From contig NZ_FNGF01000001.1 in NCBI RefSeq assembly GCF_900102815.1, forward strand, positions 827,443 to 891,442: a stretch of DNA of 64,000 nucleotides. Direction: 5' to 3'. Shown one piece after another: positions 52,088-62,221 of the stretch. A program made the position numbers and the translations under genes. This DNA comes from Glycomyces sambucus (lineage in GTDB: Bacteria > Actinomycetota > Actinomycetes > Mycobacteriales > Micromonosporaceae). Within the stretch, counting starts at the first letter, position 1; each line of letters begins with the position of its first letter. The notes beneath the pieces were generated by a model. It did not search any database, had not been told where the DNA came from, and saw nothing but the letters and a program-made list of their open reading frames with translations.

Positions 52088-52123
52088 ACGGCGGCCCGGA
52101 TGCTTCCGCATCCGGGCCGCCGT
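52088..52123. terminator. Bidirectional terminator between membrane protein and DUF5130 genes
   Basis: A perfect 16-bp stem (ACGGCGGCCCGGATGC at 52088-52103, complement at 52108-52123) has a 4-nt loop. Confidence 0.9.
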
Positions 52124-52135
52124 TCTCGTAGGTGC

Positions 52136-52570
52136 CTAGCGCCCCTGGGCGGTCTCGGCGAGCATCCGCAGACCGGTGACGATCCCGCCGGCGAGCTGGC
52201 CGGCGCCGAACGCGGCCTCCATCGAGAAGACCACGAGGGCCGCGGAGCGGTCCGGGATCTTCTCCTGGGCGAGCTTGCCGGTGACGATCTCCAGCTGCCG
52301 CTGCTCCGGAGAGACCGCGACGAGCACGGAGCGGTCCGGGTCGGCGAGCTTGTCGTGCAGCGCCTCGGCCGCGCCCCGCACCGGGTCGTGCAGCGGGCCG
52401 ACGTAGACGCTGTAGTGCAGGCCCCCGCCGTCGCGCTCGGCCACGGACAGGGCCTCGTCCAGGTGCAGCAGCTCCTTCACGTCGAAGGGGCCCTCCAGCA
52501 TCGGCTGGCGCATGTGCTCGGGGCTGCGGTCGACGCCCTCGACGACCGCGACCTGGTTACCACTTGCCAT
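52136..52570 (-). CDS. DUF5130 (TPM-like) protein
   Basis: The 144-residue cytosolic protein resembles the DUF5130/TPM-domain group (AERDGGGLHYSVYVG, RSVLVAVSPEQRQLEIVTG, AALVVFSMEAAFGAGQLAGGI), related to phosphatase-like TPM modules. GGGAGG precedes the ATG at 52570. The preceding small membrane gene overlaps its start by 14 nt, so the two are probably translated together. Confidence 0.75.
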   Translation of the reverse strand: MASGNQVAVVEGVDRSPEHMRQPMLEGPFDVKELLHLDEALSVAERDGGGLHYSVYVGPLHDPVRGAAEALHDKLADPDRSVLVAVSPEQRQLEIVTGKLAQEKIPDRSAALVVFSMEAAFGAGQLAGGIVTGLRMLAETAQGR

Positions 52571-52817
52571 GGGAGCCTCCCTTGGGTCCACTGGCGACGG
52601 CCTCGCCGTGGGCGGCCTCGAGCTCGGCCGCGTGCGAACCGGCGTCGCCGGGAACCGCGCCGTTGCGGGCGACGAACCAGACCGGTGTGAAGTCGTAGGG
52701 GCGGCCCGCGCGGTAGCGGGACTGCGGCCGCGGGTGGCGGAGGAAGACCACGGTGAAGACCGCGACCACGACCAGGATCGGGGCGCCGAACAGAATCAGC
52801 CAGTCCTGGAAATTCAT
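52557..52817 (-). CDS. Small single-pass membrane protein
   Basis: The 86-residue protein has one N-terminal helix (WLILFGAPILVVVAVFTVVFL) and a basic then acidic soluble tail (YDFTPVWFVARNGA ... AAHGEAVASG). GGGAGC precedes the ATG at 52817. Its 3' end overlaps the DUF5130 gene start by 14 nt, suggesting a functional link. The family is not recognised. Confidence 0.7.
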   Translation of the reverse strand: MNFQDWLILFGAPILVVVAVFTVVFLRHPRPQSRYRAGRPYDFTPVWFVARNGAVPGDAGSHAAELEAAHGEAVASGPKGGSHGKW

Positions 52818-53000
52818 TGTTGCTCCCGTAGTTGCAGAGACAGGTGGCCCCCGCCGGAGTACGGCTGGCAAGCGGGCGCCGTGACCATGCCTCTCAGCCT
52901 AATCCAATTGCGCCCCTCACATCACCGCAGGTGGGAAGTCGGTGCCGCGGGTCGCATGCAGTCCCGGTTCCCAAGGGGCGGCGCGCATCGGGTATGGGAA

Positions 53001-53037
53001 GGGCCCGCCGGCGGTCGATGACCGTTCCGGCGGGCCC
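53001..53037 (-). terminator. Terminator of the HNH gene
   Basis: GGGCCCGCCGG (53001-53011) pairs with CCGGCGGGCCC (53027-53037), with inner CGGTC/GACCG pairing and a 2-nt bulge. Confidence 0.7.
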
Positions 53038-53055
53038 GCCCGTCCGATGGGGAGG

Positions 53056-53664
53056 CTACGAGAGGCGGGCGCGCTCCTTCCCGTGGCGCGGGAGCCACGC
53101 CTCCCACGCCGGGTCGGGGCGGCGCTGGCCGCGGAAGCCGCGCAGCTGCCATCCCGAGGGCGGGCGGGGGACGCGGGGGAGCCGCCAGCCGAGCTCGGCG
53201 AGGGTCTTGTCGCTCTTGCGGTGGTTGCAGGGGGCGCACGCCGCCACCACGTTGTCCCAGGTGTGCGTCCCGCCGCGCGACCGGGGCACGACGTGGTCGA
53301 TCGTCTCGGCGGAGGAGCCGCAGTACACGCAGCGCCAGTCGTCGCGGGTGAACACGCCGCGGCGCGAGGGGCTCGCGCCGACCTGCCTGGGGATGGCGAC
53401 GTAGCGGTTCAACCGGACCACCGCGGGGACGGGGATGTGCATGGTTTCGGAGCGCAGAAAACCGTCACCAGGGGTGACGGTTTCAGCCTTGCGAGTGAGC
53501 AGCAGCACCGCCGCCCGCTTCACTGGTATCACGCACAGCGGTTCGTAACTCTGGTTGAGGACCAGCGCCGACCCGAGACCGACGCCGTGCGTGAAGAGAT
53601 TCGCTTGCACCCCTGGGGAAGGATCATCGCTGTCGAGCGTGCTCCTATGTCGAGGACCTATCAC
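53056..53664 (-). CDS. HNH endonuclease
   Basis: The 202-residue protein has an HNH/McrA-type nuclease domain: two zinc-binding CxxC pairs (CVYCGS and CAPCNH) and the catalytic block TIDHVVPRSRGGTHTWDNVVAAC. The N-terminal part (SALVLNQSYEPLCVIPVKRAAVLLL) is characteristic of a conserved actinobacterial HNH family. The GTG at 53664 was chosen for the GGAGG upstream; an ATG at 53685 would place that site inside the gene. No phage context exists, so this is a chromosomal housekeeping-type HNH protein of unknown target. Confidence 0.85.
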   Translation of the reverse strand: MIGPRHRSTLDSDDPSPGVQANLFTHGVGLGSALVLNQSYEPLCVIPVKRAAVLLLTRKAETVTPGDGFLRSETMHIPVPAVVRLNRYVAIPRQVGASPSRRGVFTRDDWRCVYCGSSAETIDHVVPRSRGGTHTWDNVVAACAPCNHRKSDKTLAELGWRLPRVPRPPSGWQLRGFRGQRRPDPAWEAWLPRHGKERARLS

Positions 53665-53834
53665 GGTGACGTACCTCCAAGCCATCGGTCCCCACAAGTT
53701 TGACCTATATCTCAGAAAATTGCACCCTGGTTCCGTGGGATCTTGAATGACGAACGAATATCGTCTGTTCGAACCCCCGGTGGCGCCGGACGGTGCGGAC
53801 CGGTGGACCGTGCGACCGGGGTCGGAAGCGGAGA

Positions 53835-54878
53835 ATGGTGAACGTGGAAGAGCTAGCGGCGGCCGAGACGGCCTCCCCCTGCGATGCGGGGTTCAACGCC
53901 TGCTCGCTGCTGTGGCGGATCACCGACAGCGAGGAGTTCGCGGTCGACGCCGGCACGGTCCTCGACAAGATCGGCCAGGTGCTGCTGATCCTCGTCGCGG
54001 CGATGCTCCTGCGCTGGCTCGTCAACCGCGCGATCGCACGGATCATCAAGCAGGTCACGACCATCAAGGGCCCGCAGTCGATCGCCGACCTGGCCGACAA
54101 GCTCGGGTCCTCGAACTCGCGGCGCGACGAACTGCTCGGGGACCGGTCCAAGGCCCGGGCGGAGACGCTGACGGGCGTGCTCCAGCACGTCAGCGGCATC
54201 GTCATCTACACCGTGGCGTTCATGCTCGTCCTCAGCTCCTTCAACGTGAACCTGGCGCCGATCCTCGCCAGCGCGGGCATCGCCGGCATCGCGATCGGCT
54301 TCGGCGCCCAGAACCTGGTGCAGGACTACCTCGCGGGGATCTTCATCCTGCTGGAGGACCAGTACGGGGTCGGCGACAACGTCGACGTGGGCGACGCCAC
54401 GGGCACCGTGGTCGACATGGGCCTGCGGGTGACCACGCTGCGGTCGCTGGACGGGACCCTCTGGTACGTGCGCAACGGCCAGATCCTGCGGGTCGGCAAC
54501 TCCAGCCAGAGCTGGGCGTACGTGGTGGTGGACACGCCGCTGCCGCCGACGGCGGACATCGACCGGGCCGGGGAGATCATCACCGGGGTGGCCGAGGAGT
54601 TCAAGGACGACGACGCGTGGCGCGACCACGTGCTCAAGGAGCCCGAGTACCTGGGCCCGATCGAGATGACGATCGACGAGATCAAGGTGCGCCTGGGCGT
54701 GCGGATGACCTCGGACCAGCAGTGGGCGGCCGGGCGCGAGCTGCGGCGGCGCGTGACGGAGGCGCTGCGCGACGCGGGTGTCATCGACCTGGCGTCGAGC
54801 GGGCGGATCTACGTGCCGCGCACGATGGCGAACGGCGGCCCGGCGGGCGCGGCCGGGGCGGCGGGCACAACCCCGTAA
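53835..54878 (+). CDS. MscS-family mechanosensitive ion channel
   Basis: The 347-residue membrane channel has a first helix (DKIGQVLLILVAAMLLRWLV), a second (VLQHVSGIVIYTVAFMLVLSSF) and the pore helix ILASAGIAGIAIGFGAQNLVQDYLAGIFIL with the alternating Gly/Ala pattern of MscS TM3. The beta domain (YGVGDNVDVGDATGTVVDMGLR, VRNGQILRVGNSS) and an alpha/beta C-terminal domain follow. The start could also be the GTG at 53838 or 53844. Such channels release osmolytes on hypo-osmotic shock. Confidence 0.9.
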   Translation: MVNVEELAAAETASPCDAGFNACSLLWRITDSEEFAVDAGTVLDKIGQVLLILVAAMLLRWLVNRAIARIIKQVTTIKGPQSIADLADKLGSSNSRRDELLGDRSKARAETLTGVLQHVSGIVIYTVAFMLVLSSFNVNLAPILASAGIAGIAIGFGAQNLVQDYLAGIFILLEDQYGVGDNVDVGDATGTVVDMGLRVTTLRSLDGTLWYVRNGQILRVGNSSQSWAYVVVDTPLPPTADIDRAGEIITGVAEEFKDDDAWRDHVLKEPEYLGPIEMTIDEIKVRLGVRMTSDQQWAAGRELRRRVTEALRDAGVIDLASSGRIYVPRTMANGGPAGAAGAAGTTP

Positions 54879-55000
54879 GGGGTTCGGGCGGTGCCGTGAG
54901 CGGCGGAGGTCTGGACCCTTCTCGGTGATATAGCGCCCATTCGGTGTGACGCGCATCGGAACGGCTTTCCACTCGGGTCCGGGGTTGGCACGATTGGGAG

Positions 55001-55429
55001 ATGCCTACTGACAGCCCGCGGGCCGTTGTGCCCCTCACGCCGACTGGACAGCCCGCGCCCACGCAGTCCTTCTACGAGGCGGTGGGCGGCGAGGACACCT
55101 TCGAGCGCCTGGTGACCGCGTTCTACGCGCAGGTCGCCGACGACCCGGTCATGCGGCCGATGTACCCGGAGGAGGACCTCCGTCCGGCGGCCCGCCGCCT
55201 GAAGATGTTCCTGGAGCAGTACTGGGGCGGCCCGCACACGTACTCGGAGGAGCGGGGCCACCCGCGCCTGCGGATGCGCCACGCGCCCTTCGTGATCGGC
55301 GAGCGCGAGCGCGACGCCTGGCTCAAGTGCATGCGCACCGCCATGGACGAGGTCGCGCTCCCGGCGGAGTACGACAAGGTCATGTGGGAGTACATGAAGC
55401 GGGCGGCGGACTTCATGCGGAACGCATGA
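55001..55429 (+). CDS. glbO: Truncated haemoglobin group II (GlbO-like)
   Basis: The 142-residue globin has the group II signature: FYEAVGGEDTFERLVTAFYAQV, YWGGPHTYSEERGHPRLRMRH (the last His is the proximal haem ligand) and the Trp in ERDAWLKCM (TrpG8). An N-terminal Pro/Thr extension precedes the globin fold. It may handle oxygen or nitric oxide near the membrane. The last codons (MRNA) are the first copy of a tandem-repeat array that continues past the stop. Confidence 0.93.
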   Translation: MPTDSPRAVVPLTPTGQPAPTQSFYEAVGGEDTFERLVTAFYAQVADDPVMRPMYPEEDLRPAARRLKMFLEQYWGGPHTYSEERGHPRLRMRHAPFVIGERERDAWLKCMRTAMDEVALPAEYDKVMWEYMKRAADFMRNA

Positions 55430-55531
55430 ACAAAGAAGCACGGCATGCGGAACGCATGAAACGAAGAAGCACAGCATGCGGTACGCCCGAGCCGAAGGCT
55501 CGGAAAGCGGAACGCACGAGCCGAAGGCTCA
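55414..55531. repeat. Degenerate tandem repeats at the glbO 3' end
   Basis: Two near-identical units (55414-55443, 30 bp; 55444-55474, 31 bp) begin CATGCGGAACGCATGAA. A third and fourth more diverged pair (from 55475 and about 55506) contain CGAGCCGAAGGCTC palindromes. The first unit encodes the final residues and stop codon of glbO. Confidence 0.8.
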
Positions 55532-55562
55532 GGTGGGGAATGCCTGGTCTCAGCAAGACGAT

Positions 55563-55595
55563 CGAGGGCCCGGACGCATCGCGTCCGGGCCCTCG
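55563..55595. terminator. Bidirectional terminator between glbO and the Pro-rich protein gene
   Basis: A perfect 15-bp stem (CGAGGGCCCGGACGC at 55563-55577, complement at 55581-55595) has a 3-nt loop. Confidence 0.9.
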
Positions 55596-55629
55596 CCGTA
55601 GCCCGTTTCAGCCGCGGTCCGCTATCGCG

Positions 55630-56547
55630 TTACGGCGAGCAGCGGATGACGACTTCCTGGTAGAGCTCGCCGAGCTCGTTCTGGTAGGCGATGTACTCGT
55701 CGGTGAAGAGCTCCTCGAAGCTCTCGGCGTCGGCGTTGATGTCGCCCTCGTATTCGAGGCTGTTGTAGGCGTCGAACGCGGTCTGGCAGGCCGCGAAGTC
55801 GTCGGCGTCGAGCTGGAGTCCGGCGAGGTCGTTGACGAGTTCGCCGTTCTCGGTGGTCAGGGCCTCTTCGGAGGCGCGCAGGTCCTCGATCTCGGCGGCG
55901 CGGGCCTCGGACTCGTCGGCGGCCTGGGTGTACAGGTACGCGAAGGTCCCGGCGACCAGGCCGACCACGACGAGCGCGATCGCCAGGACGACCGTGCCGG
56001 CCTTGGAGGGCTTGCGCGGCGCGGGCGGACCGGGGATCGGGCCGGTCGGCATCGACTGGATCGGCACCGGTCCGGTCGGCATCGACTGGGTCGGGACCGG
56101 GCCGGTGGGGTGCGAGAGGACCGGCATCGGGCCGGGCGCGGACGGCGCCGGGCCCGAGGGCATCGGCGGCGCCGGGGCGTACTGCGGGGCGGCGACCGGC
56201 GGGGCGTACTGGGGGCCGGGCGCGGAGGGCGGCGGCGTCATGGCCGGCTGGACCGTGTTGTCGATCACGGGCGGAAGCTGTGCCGCCGCAGGCGACTCGG
56301 CGGACGCGGCCAGCGCGGGCGCTTCGCTCTGCGGCGCGGCCGTCTCGGCGGGAGCCGCCTCAGCCGCAGGGGTCTCGACCGGGCTCGCCTCGACCACCGG
56401 GGTCTCGACCGGGCTCGTCTCGGCCGCCGTTGCGGCGGGCGCCTCGGCGGCGCCGGTGGTCGCGGGCGCGGGGTCGGGCGCCGCCGTAGGGGTCTCCGTC
56501 GCCTGGGGATCGGCGTCGCGCGGGGCGTCGGGGTTCGGGAGGGTCAT
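55630..56547 (-). CDS. Proline-rich single-pass membrane protein, unknown
   Basis: The 305-residue protein has a long disordered cytosolic N-terminus (residues 1-185) rich in Ala/Pro/Glu/Thr, with repeats such as PVETP and three copies of a PTGPVPxQSM decapeptide. One transmembrane helix follows (about 190-212, AGTVVLAIALVVVGLVAG). The outer part starts with a short coiled coil and ends in a compact domain with two Cys (FAACQTAF and the C-terminal RCSP). AGGAGC precedes the ATG at 56547. Function unknown. Confidence 0.75.
   Translation of the reverse strand: MTLPNPDAPRDADPQATETPTAAPDPAPATTGAAEAPAATAAETSPVETPVVEASPVETPAAEAAPAETAAPQSEAPALAASAESPAAAQLPPVIDNTVQPAMTPPPSAPGPQYAPPVAAPQYAPAPPMPSGPAPSAPGPMPVLSHPTGPVPTQSMPTGPVPIQSMPTGPIPGPPAPRKPSKAGTVVLAIALVVVGLVAGTFAYLYTQAADESEARAAEIEDLRASEEALTTENGELVNDLAGLQLDADDFAACQTAFDAYNSLEYEGDINADAESFEELFTDEYIAYQNELGELYQEVVIRCSP
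56032..56115 (-). repeat. In-frame 30-bp repeat in the Pro-rich protein gene
   Basis: Nearly three consecutive 30-bp units encode PTGPVPxQSM-type decapeptides in the disordered region. Boundaries are approximate. Confidence 0.7.
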
Positions 56548-56715
56548 GGGTGCTCCTGTATTCATTTGAATTAAAGGGAGTTCATAGATTACCGAAGCTC
56601 CGCGGAAAGCGCAGTCCACATATGCCGGTGCCCTGTCGTTCGCCCAGGTGGCGTTGGCATTTCCACCGGCCCGACCGAATTGCGACCGCGCAAAAGGGAC
56701 CCCGCACGCGAAATA

Positions 56716-56745
56716 GGGGCCGGAGCGCTTCCGCGCTCCGGCCCC
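56716..56745 (-). terminator. Terminator downstream of the YbjN-domain gene
   Basis: A perfect 13-bp stem (GGGGCCGGAGCGC at 56716-56728, complement at 56733-56745) has a 4-nt loop. Confidence 0.8.
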
Positions 56746-56763
56746 GTTCGGGGGTCTCGGGTG

Positions 56764-57534
56764 TTACAGGAGTTCGCCTTCGAGCCATTCCACGAACGTG
56801 CCGGAGATGGCGGTGCCGCAGTCGATGAGCTCTTCGAGGAGCGCGGTGGTGATGCCGGGGCGGACGGGGACCTGGATCTCGCCGAACACCGGGAGCGCGC
56901 CGGACTCGGTGGGTTCGCCGAGGTACGCCTTGAGGAAGCGGCGCGTGCGGTTCCACTCGTTCATGGCCGAGTAGCCGCGCTCGGCCCACTCGCGGGGGAC
57001 GGTCTGGTAGGCGCGGGCGCGCAGCACCAGGATGTCGGCGTCGGGGCCCTCGGCGCGGACCTGGACGATGTGGCGCTCCCAGAGGGCCACGATGCCGCCG
57101 TTCTCGTCGACGAGGTAGCGGATGTCGAGGTTCTTGAGGGCCGCGATGATGCGGTCGGCGTCGAGCGGGGCGGCCTCGTCGCGGGCGTCGGCGGCGATCT
57201 GCTCGAGGTCGGTGATGAACTCGGGGTCGATCTCGGCGAGGTCCTTCTTGATGAGGTGCCAGCGGTCGATCTCGGAGATCTGCTCCTCTTCGGGTCCGAG
57301 GAGGAGCTGCTCGGCGGAGAGCTCGTGGCGCAGCTCGCGGGAGGCGAGCTCGTACTCGAGCGCGTCGGGGGCCTCCTCGCGCCGCTCGGCGCGCGGGTTC
57401 GGGACCGCGCTGGGCTGGCTGCCGCGGGCCTGGGCGCGTTCGGCCGAGCCGCCGATCTCGCTGTCGGCCTCGGCGACCGCCTCGGTCACCGGGTCGTCTT
57501 CTGCGTCGCGTTTTCTGCTTCGCCACCATGCCAT
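56764..57534 (-). CDS. YbjN domain-containing protein
   Basis: The 256-residue cytosolic protein has an acidic, disordered N-terminus (MAWWRSRKRDAEDDPV, then Glu/Ala-rich to about residue 75). The YbjN/type III-chaperone-like fold occupies about 120-250: DADRIIAALKNLDIRYLVDENGGIVALWERH, then ILVLRARAYQTVPREWA and AMNEWNRTRRFLKAYL. YbjN proteins are small adaptor or regulator proteins of unclear mechanism. GGGAAGG precedes the ATG at 57534. A five-copy 19-bp repeat array lies 70-165 bp upstream. Confidence 0.8.
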   Translation of the reverse strand: MAWWRSRKRDAEDDPVTEAVAEADSEIGGSAERAQARGSQPSAVPNPRAERREEAPDALEYELASRELRHELSAEQLLLGPEEEQISEIDRWHLIKKDLAEIDPEFITDLEQIAADARDEAAPLDADRIIAALKNLDIRYLVDENGGIVALWERHIVQVRAEGPDADILVLRARAYQTVPREWAERGYSAMNEWNRTRRFLKAYLGEPTESGALPVFGEIQVPVRPGITTALLEELIDCGTAISGTFVEWLEGELL

Positions 57535-57603
57535 GGTGTTGTCCGCCTTCCCACCCAAAATGCGAATCACTGGCAGTGCTTGGGTACTTCGTTGGCATTC
57601 GTA

Positions 57604-57698
57604 TTGGACTGTGCCTTTGGTCTTTGACCGTGCCGTTGGTCTCCGACTGTGCTGTTAGTCTTCGACCGCGCCATTGGCGTTCGTCTGTGCCATTGGTT
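57604..57698. repeat. 19-bp tandem repeat, 5 copies, upstream of the YbjN gene
   Basis: Units at 57604-57622, 57623-57641, 57642-57660, 57661-57679 and 57680-57698 share a pattern like TTCGACTGTGCCATTGGTC. They sit in the 406-bp gap upstream of the YbjN gene; the rest of that gap shows nothing I can name except small inverted repeats near 57913-57945. Confidence 0.85.
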
Positions 57699-57940
57699 GC
57701 GGTTGGTTGTGCTTCGCCGGGCACAGCCAAGTTACGTCGCGTTGCAGTGAGCAGACTAGGGACTCGGTGCGACTTGGCACAACCGTCAGCCAATCCTGAC
57801 TGAAAGTATGAACCGTCGAGCGTTTGTTCGCAGGCCCGTACTGGGTACTGTCACCGGTTTCATATGTATCAGAGTCGGAGGCGTCGTCCCATCCTCCGGA
57901 CGTCGGAAATCAGTCACTGAACGGTGTGACCGCCCAACGG

Positions 57941-58492
57941 TCACAACAGGGGCAGTCCGCGGTCGCGTTCCCAGACGGTGCCGAAGGTGCCGGAGAGGCC
58001 CAGGCGGCGCCCGGCGCGCAGGACCTTCACCGGGTCGTCGCCGAGGAAGCCCATGCGGCACAGGGCGGCGACGAGGCGGACCTGGACCGGGAAGAGGCGG
58101 CCGTCGCGCTCGACGGTGAGGGCCACGTGGTCGAGCATGGCGTCGCGCAGGCGGCGGTCGCCCACGCCGTGGCCGCGCCGCTCGCGCAGGGCCGCGCCGG
58201 CCTTGCGGTCGATGTCGGCGACGTCGGCGGCGGGGACGGTCTCGACCGTGGTCCAGGGCCGCCGCGGGAGGCGCCCGCGCCAGGCGGCCTCGGGCTGCGC
58301 GGCCCCGCTGCCGGCGGCGAGGTCCGCGGCGCGGTAGACGCCCTCGGGGACGGCCGCCTCGCGCACCGCGAGGACCCCGATGGGCAGGGTCGCCCACAGG
58401 CGGCCCTCGCGGGCGAGGACGGGCGCGTCCGGGTCGAGGCGGGCGACGCGCGCGGCGAAGGCGAGGCCGTCGCCGGCGGTCAGTCGGTCCAT
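57941..58492 (-). CDS. Conserved hypothetical protein coupled to thioesterase and EttA
   Basis: The 183-residue soluble basic protein (MDRLTAGDGLAFAARVARLD ... AMLDHVALTVERDGRLFPVQVRLVAALCRMGFL) has no recognisable domain; a DNA- or RNA-binding role is not supported by any motif. Its ATG lies inside the end of the thioesterase gene (13-nt overlap), so it is translationally coupled as the last gene of the ettA-thioesterase-unknown operon. An 8-bp inverted repeat (57925-57945) overlaps its stop. Confidence 0.75.
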   Translation of the reverse strand: MDRLTAGDGLAFAARVARLDPDAPVLAREGRLWATLPIGVLAVREAAVPEGVYRAADLAAGSGAAQPEAAWRGRLPRRPWTTVETVPAADVADIDRKAGAALRERRGHGVGDRRLRDAMLDHVALTVERDGRLFPVQVRLVAALCRMGFLGDDPVKVLRAGRRLGLSGTFGTVWERDRGLPLL

Positions 58493-58881
58493 CGCTCGAG
58501 GAAGTCCCGCTCGGCGGCGGTGACGCGCCGGGGCCGCTGGGTCTCGGTGTTGAACGGCACCATGACCGACCGGGCCTTGAGCGCGAGCTTGTCGTTCGCG
58601 AACAGCTCGTAGGCGAACGTGAACGACGAGTTCCCGATCCGCTCGATCCAGACCTCGACGCGCGTCTCGGCCGGGACGGTCACGGGGAGGAGGAAGTCCA
58701 CCTCGTGGCGGGCGACGACGACCCCTTCGCGGAAGCCGGTGATCCCGGCCGCCTCGGCGGTGTCGAACATCATCGCCACCCGCGCCTCTTCGAGCAGCAC
58801 CATGAACTTGTTGTTGTTGACGTGCCCGAAGACGTCCATGTCGGACCACCGGAGGGCGACGTCGGTCGTGAAGCGCGCCAT
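58480..58881 (-). CDS. Hotdog-fold acyl-CoA thioesterase (4HBT/YbgC type)
   Basis: The 133-residue hotdog thioesterase has the YbgC/FcbC signature RWSDMDVFGHVNNNKFMVLLEEAR, with the Asp in DMDxFGHVN as catalytic residue, and the hydrophobic strand VVVARHEVDFLLPV. It hydrolyses acyl-CoA esters of unknown chain length. The ATG is 2 nt after the ettA stop codon, with no separate ribosome site, so translation depends on EttA. Confidence 0.9.
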   Translation of the reverse strand: MARFTTDVALRWSDMDVFGHVNNNKFMVLLEEARVAMMFDTAEAAGITGFREGVVVARHEVDFLLPVTVPAETRVEVWIERIGNSSFTFAYELFANDKLALKARSVMVPFNTETQRPRRVTAAERDFLERWTD

Positions 58882-58883
58882 GG

Positions 58884-60563
<1,680 letters not shown>

Positions 60564-60724
60564 GCTGATCCTTCGCTTTGCGACGAGCTGTACGGAACTG
60601 ACCGGTACCAATGATGTCAAGTCCTGGGGGCCTCCCGCCAATCAGGGCCTCGGCGGGAGGCGTGTGCGTCACCACGGCCCTCTCGCACCCCTCCCCCGCT
60701 AGGCTTGTGGAAAGGAGGAACACA

Positions 60725-62155
60725 TTGAGCAACGCATCGTTCATCGTCGTCGCCAACCGCCTCCCCGTCGACGCGGTCGTCGATGAAGAGGGAAACAAAA
60801 CCTGGCGCCGATCCCCTGGCGGCCTCGTCACCGCCCTCGAACCCGTTCTCCAGGCCAACCGGGGCACCTGGATCGGCTGGGCCGGCATCGCCGGCGCGGC
60901 CCCCGAGCCCTTCGAGTCCGACGGCGTCACGCTGCTGCCGGTCGAACTCAGCGAGAACGAGGTGCTCCGCTACTACGAGGGGTTCTCGAACGCCTCGCTG
61001 TGGCCGCTCTACCACGACGCGGTCGAGCCCCGCGTCTTCCGCCGCTCCTGGTGGAAGTCCTACTACGAGGTGAACGAGCGGTTCGCCGAGGTGTGCGCCA
61101 GCGAAGCCGCCCCCGGTGCGACCGTCTGGGTCCAGGACTACCAGCTCCAGCTCGTCCCGGGCATGCTGCGCGAGCGGCGCCCAGACCTGCGGATCGGGTT
61201 CTTCCTGCACATCCCGTTCCCGCCCGTCGAGCTGTTCATGCAGCTCCCCCACCGGATGGAGATCCTCAAGGGCCTCCTCGGCGCCGACCTCGTCGGCTTC
61301 CAGCGGCCCCTGGCGGCGCAGAACTTCCTGGCGCTCACCCGGCACCTCCTCGGCTACCGGCCGAGGGGGCACTACGTCACCGTCGACGACCGCCTGGTCA
61401 GGGCCGACGCCTTCCCCATCTCCATCGACACCGCCGCCAACGAGGAGGTCGCGGGCACCGAACGCGTCCGCCAGCGCGCCAAGGAGATCCGCGCCGAGCT
61501 CGGCGAACCCGAGACGATCATCCTGGGCGTCGACCGGCTCGACTACACCAAGGGCATCGAGCGGCGCCTCAAGGCGTTCCGCGAACTGCTGGAGGACGGG
61601 CGCCTGACGGTCCCCAAGACCGTCATGATCCAGGTCGCGACCCCCAGCCGCGAGCGCGTCGACCAGTACATCGCCCTGCGCGAGCGGGTCGAGCGCGAGG
61701 TCGGGCGCATCAACGGCGAGTACGGCGTGGTCGGCCTCCCCGCCGTCCACTACCTGCACCAGTCCTTCGACCGGTATGAGCTGGCGGCCCTGTACCAGGC
61801 CGCCGACGTGATGGCCGTGACACCTTTGAGGGACGGGATGAACCTCGTCGCGAAGGAGTACGTGGCCAGCCAGGTCGACAACCGCGGCGCGCTCGTGTTG
61901 AGCGAGTTCGCCGGTGCCGCAGGGGATCTGCGGCAGGCGTTCCTCGTCAACCCGCACGATCTGACAGACCTGAAAGACGGATTCGTGACAGCGGCGAACG
62001 CGACCGCCGACGATAAGATGAAGAGGATGCGCGCCATGAGGAGGTACCTGCGCAAGCACGACGTCTCCCGGTGGGCGCGCAGCTTCCTCACGGCGCTGGG
62101 AGTTCCGGAGCGCAGCGCGGCGTACAATCCGGGCAGCCTGCCCTCCGCCGACTGA
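60725..62155 (+). CDS. otsA: Trehalose-6-phosphate synthase OtsA
   Basis: OtsA (GT20) joins a nucleotide-glucose donor and glucose-6-phosphate to trehalose-6-phosphate. The 476-residue protein has VANRLPV and GGLVTAL (donor loop), [34 protein letters not shown] and [14 protein letters not shown]. The TTG at 60725 follows AAGGAGG (60712-60718, 6-nt spacing) and is the natural N-terminus ([14 protein letters not shown]). TAGGCT at 60700-60705 is a possible -10. It is co-directional with the OtsB-GH15 gene 66 nt downstream and divergent from ettA. Confidence 0.96.
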   Translation: MSNASFIVVANRLPVDAVVDEEGNKTWRRSPGGLVTALEPVLQANRGTWIGWAGIAGAAPEPFESDGVTLLPVELSENEVLRYYEGFSNASLWPLYHDAVEPRVFRRSWWKSYYEVNERFAEVCASEAAPGATVWVQDYQLQLVPGMLRERRPDLRIGFFLHIPFPPVELFMQLPHRMEILKGLLGADLVGFQRPLAAQNFLALTRHLLGYRPRGHYVTVDDRLVRADAFPISIDTAANEEVAGTERVRQRAKEIRAELGEPETIILGVDRLDYTKGIERRLKAFRELLEDGRLTVPKTVMIQVATPSRERVDQYIALRERVEREVGRINGEYGVVGLPAVHYLHQSFDRYELAALYQAADVMAVTPLRDGMNLVAKEYVASQVDNRGALVLSEFAGAAGDLRQAFLVNPHDLTDLKDGFVTAANATADDKMKRMRAMRRYLRKHDVSRWARSFLTALGVPERSAAYNPGSLPSAD

Positions 62156-62221
62156 AAACGGCAGGCAGGGGCCGGTAGGCACACATAATCCGCAACGACG
62201 GTGTTGGAGAGATACGCCAAG

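Noticed and set aside
53056..53664. HNH gene as a sign of phage or a homing element
   Set aside because: There are no phage genes, no intron or intein context, and the N-terminal region matches a conserved chromosomal actinobacterial family.
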